Assembly (NCBI GenBank): GCA_050945755.1
Contig: JBMNTN010000047.1
Span: forward strand, 1 to 15,247
Direction of reading: 5' to 3'
Source: JAQVXR01 sp050945755
GTDB taxonomy: Bacteria; Bacillota; Dehalobacteriia; Dehalobacteriales; Dehalobacteriaceae
Length of the DNA: 15,247 nt
The notes under the pieces are model-generated. The model ran no database searches. It was not told the DNA's origin and was given only the letters and a program-made list of their open reading frames with translations. This document shows, piece after piece, positions 14,262 to 15,247 of this stretch. Made by a program: the position numbers and the translations under genes. Position 1 is the stretch's first letter. Each line of letters opens with the position of its first letter.

Positions 14262-15230
14262 TTGCAGACTCTGGCAATATTTCGAGAAATTTCAGCAGAT
14301 TTGAAAGTAGTGGAAAGAGAACTGGATAAATATGTGGAAGCGAAAGACCCTCTTTTGACGGAAACTGCCGGCCACCTTTTGCGTGCCGGAGGGAAAAGAA
14401 TTCGTCCGGCATTTGCTTTATTGGCCGGTAAGTTTTTCGATTATGACTTAAAAAAACTTCTCCCCCTGACGGTAGCGCTGGAGATTATCCATATGGCGAG
14501 CCTTGTTCATGATGATGTGGTGGATGCTTCCGTTACCCGGCGCGGGCGTCCCACGGTGAAAGCCAAGTGGGGCAACCGGATTTCTATGCATACCGGCGAT
14601 TTTTTGTTTGGCCGGTCCCTCATCTTAATTTCCCAGTATGAGGATAAGAGGATCTCCCAGGTGCTTTCCCGGGTTTCCGTGGAAATGTGCCAGGGGGAAA
14701 TTCAACAGATTGCAGCGTCTTTTGACGCTGACCAGAAGTTGCGCGATTATTTTTACCGGATAAAAAGAAAGACTGCTCTTTTGATCTCTGCCAGCTGCCA
14801 GCTGGGGGCAGTGGCAACCGGGGCGCCGGATAATCTGGTGCGGGCGCTGACCAAATATGGCTACAATCTGGGCATGGCTTTTCAGATCACCGACGACATC
14901 CTGGATATGACGGCTGACGAAAAGGTGTTGGGTAAACCTGTGGGCGGTGATTTGCGCCAAGGGATTATTACTCTTCCGGTGATTTATGCGCTGGAGTGTT
15001 CTCCCCGGCGGGAGCGTTTGCGCGAGCTGGTCACCAAGCAGGTAAAGTCGGAAGAAGAAGTATGGGAGACCATTTGTCTGATCAAAGAATCCGGGGCGAT
15101 TGAACGCTCTTTTGCCGTTGCCCAAAAATATTTGGCAAAGGCAAGGCAGGAATTAGATAAGCTGCCAAATGTGCCCACGAAAAAAACTTTGGCACGAATC
15201 GCCAAATATATTGGACAGAGAAAGTATTAA
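14262..15230 (+). CDS. hepT: Long-chain polyprenyl diphosphate synthase
   Basis: This 322-residue trans-prenyltransferase condenses isopentenyl diphosphate onto an allylic primer. Both Asp-rich motifs are intact: DDVVD (84-88, followed by TRRGRPT) and DDILD (211-215), with GGKRIRP at 43-49. Small residues (Ala79, Ser80) four to five positions before the first motif suggest a long product, such as the heptaprenyl or octaprenyl chain of menaquinone. Length fits component II of heptaprenyl diphosphate synthase or an IspB-like enzyme; no partner subunit gene is visible, so the exact chain length is undecided. The start is TTG 14262 with GAAAGG ten bases upstream; an ATG at 14241 stops after a few codons. 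It probably shares a transcript with the preceding gene. Confidence 0.93.
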   Translation: MQTLAIFREISADLKVVERELDKYVEAKDPLLTETAGHLLRAGGKRIRPAFALLAGKFFDYDLKKLLPLTVALEIIHMASLVHDDVVDASVTRRGRPTVKAKWGNRISMHTGDFLFGRSLILISQYEDKRISQVLSRVSVEMCQGEIQQIAASFDADQKLRDYFYRIKRKTALLISASCQLGAVATGAPDNLVRALTKYGYNLGMAFQITDDILDMTADEKVLGKPVGGDLRQGIITLPVIYALECSPRRERLRELVTKQVKSEEEVWETICLIKESGAIERSFAVAQKYLAKARQELDKLPNVPTKKTLARIAKYIGQRKY

Positions 15231-15247
15231 GCGGAGTCTGCTGACGG

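Noticed and set aside
14625..15125. 166-codon open frame on the minus strand
   Set aside because: Antisense shadow of the polyprenyl synthase gene, whose two Asp-rich motifs prove the plus-strand reading.

Overview
The window looks like part of a low-to-moderate GC Gram-positive chromosome, most likely an anaerobic member of the Clostridia (Peptococcaceae-like). This is inferred from strong AGGAGG-type ribosome sites, TTG starts, a copper-amine-oxidase-N 'stalk' protein and the families present. No rRNA, tRNA or CRISPR array is visible.

Layout. Positions 1-3186 are read from the minus strand. They hold a metal-handling and stress block: a universal stress protein (2761-3186), a P1B-type metal ATPase (636-2525), a small CxxC heavy-metal-binding protein (385-618) with a terminator after it, and a second, truncated copy of the stress protein running off the left edge. 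The two stress-protein copies and their upstream DNA are a recent duplication flanking the ATPase operon. Positions 3187-3895 carry no confident gene but several copies of a palindromic repeat.

From 3896 onward everything reads on the plus strand. First comes an AT-rich accessory patch: a secreted stalk-domain protein and a REP-associated tyrosine transposase (RAYT). Then follows a cell-envelope and polysaccharide region: galE, a small Smr-domain protein, galU, a membrane-anchored HtrA protease, a membrane FlaA1/CapD-type sugar dehydratase, a Wzy/O-antigen-ligase-like polytopic protein with a TPR tail, and a long-chain polyprenyl diphosphate synthase. Together these could supply UDP-glucose and UDP-galactose, a modified UDP-sugar, a polymerase or ligase step and the polyprenyl carrier precursor. 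HtrA would handle envelope protein quality.

The most notable feature is a family of about 42-54 bp repeats: a GGTGCC-A-GGCACC palindrome followed by a fixed tail with a tandem AAGTTAT(C/T) motif. There are five full copies and one half copy, all in the same orientation between 3293 and 7073. Three sit 2 to 6 bases after a stop codon, and two flank the RAYT gene. One flanking copy is followed by a 20-bp exact copy of RAYT coding sequence, suggesting past rearrangement. Other points of interest are a CPG (not CPC) metal site in the ATPase and a three-unit 11-bp tandem repeat at its start that places ATG codons in all three frames.
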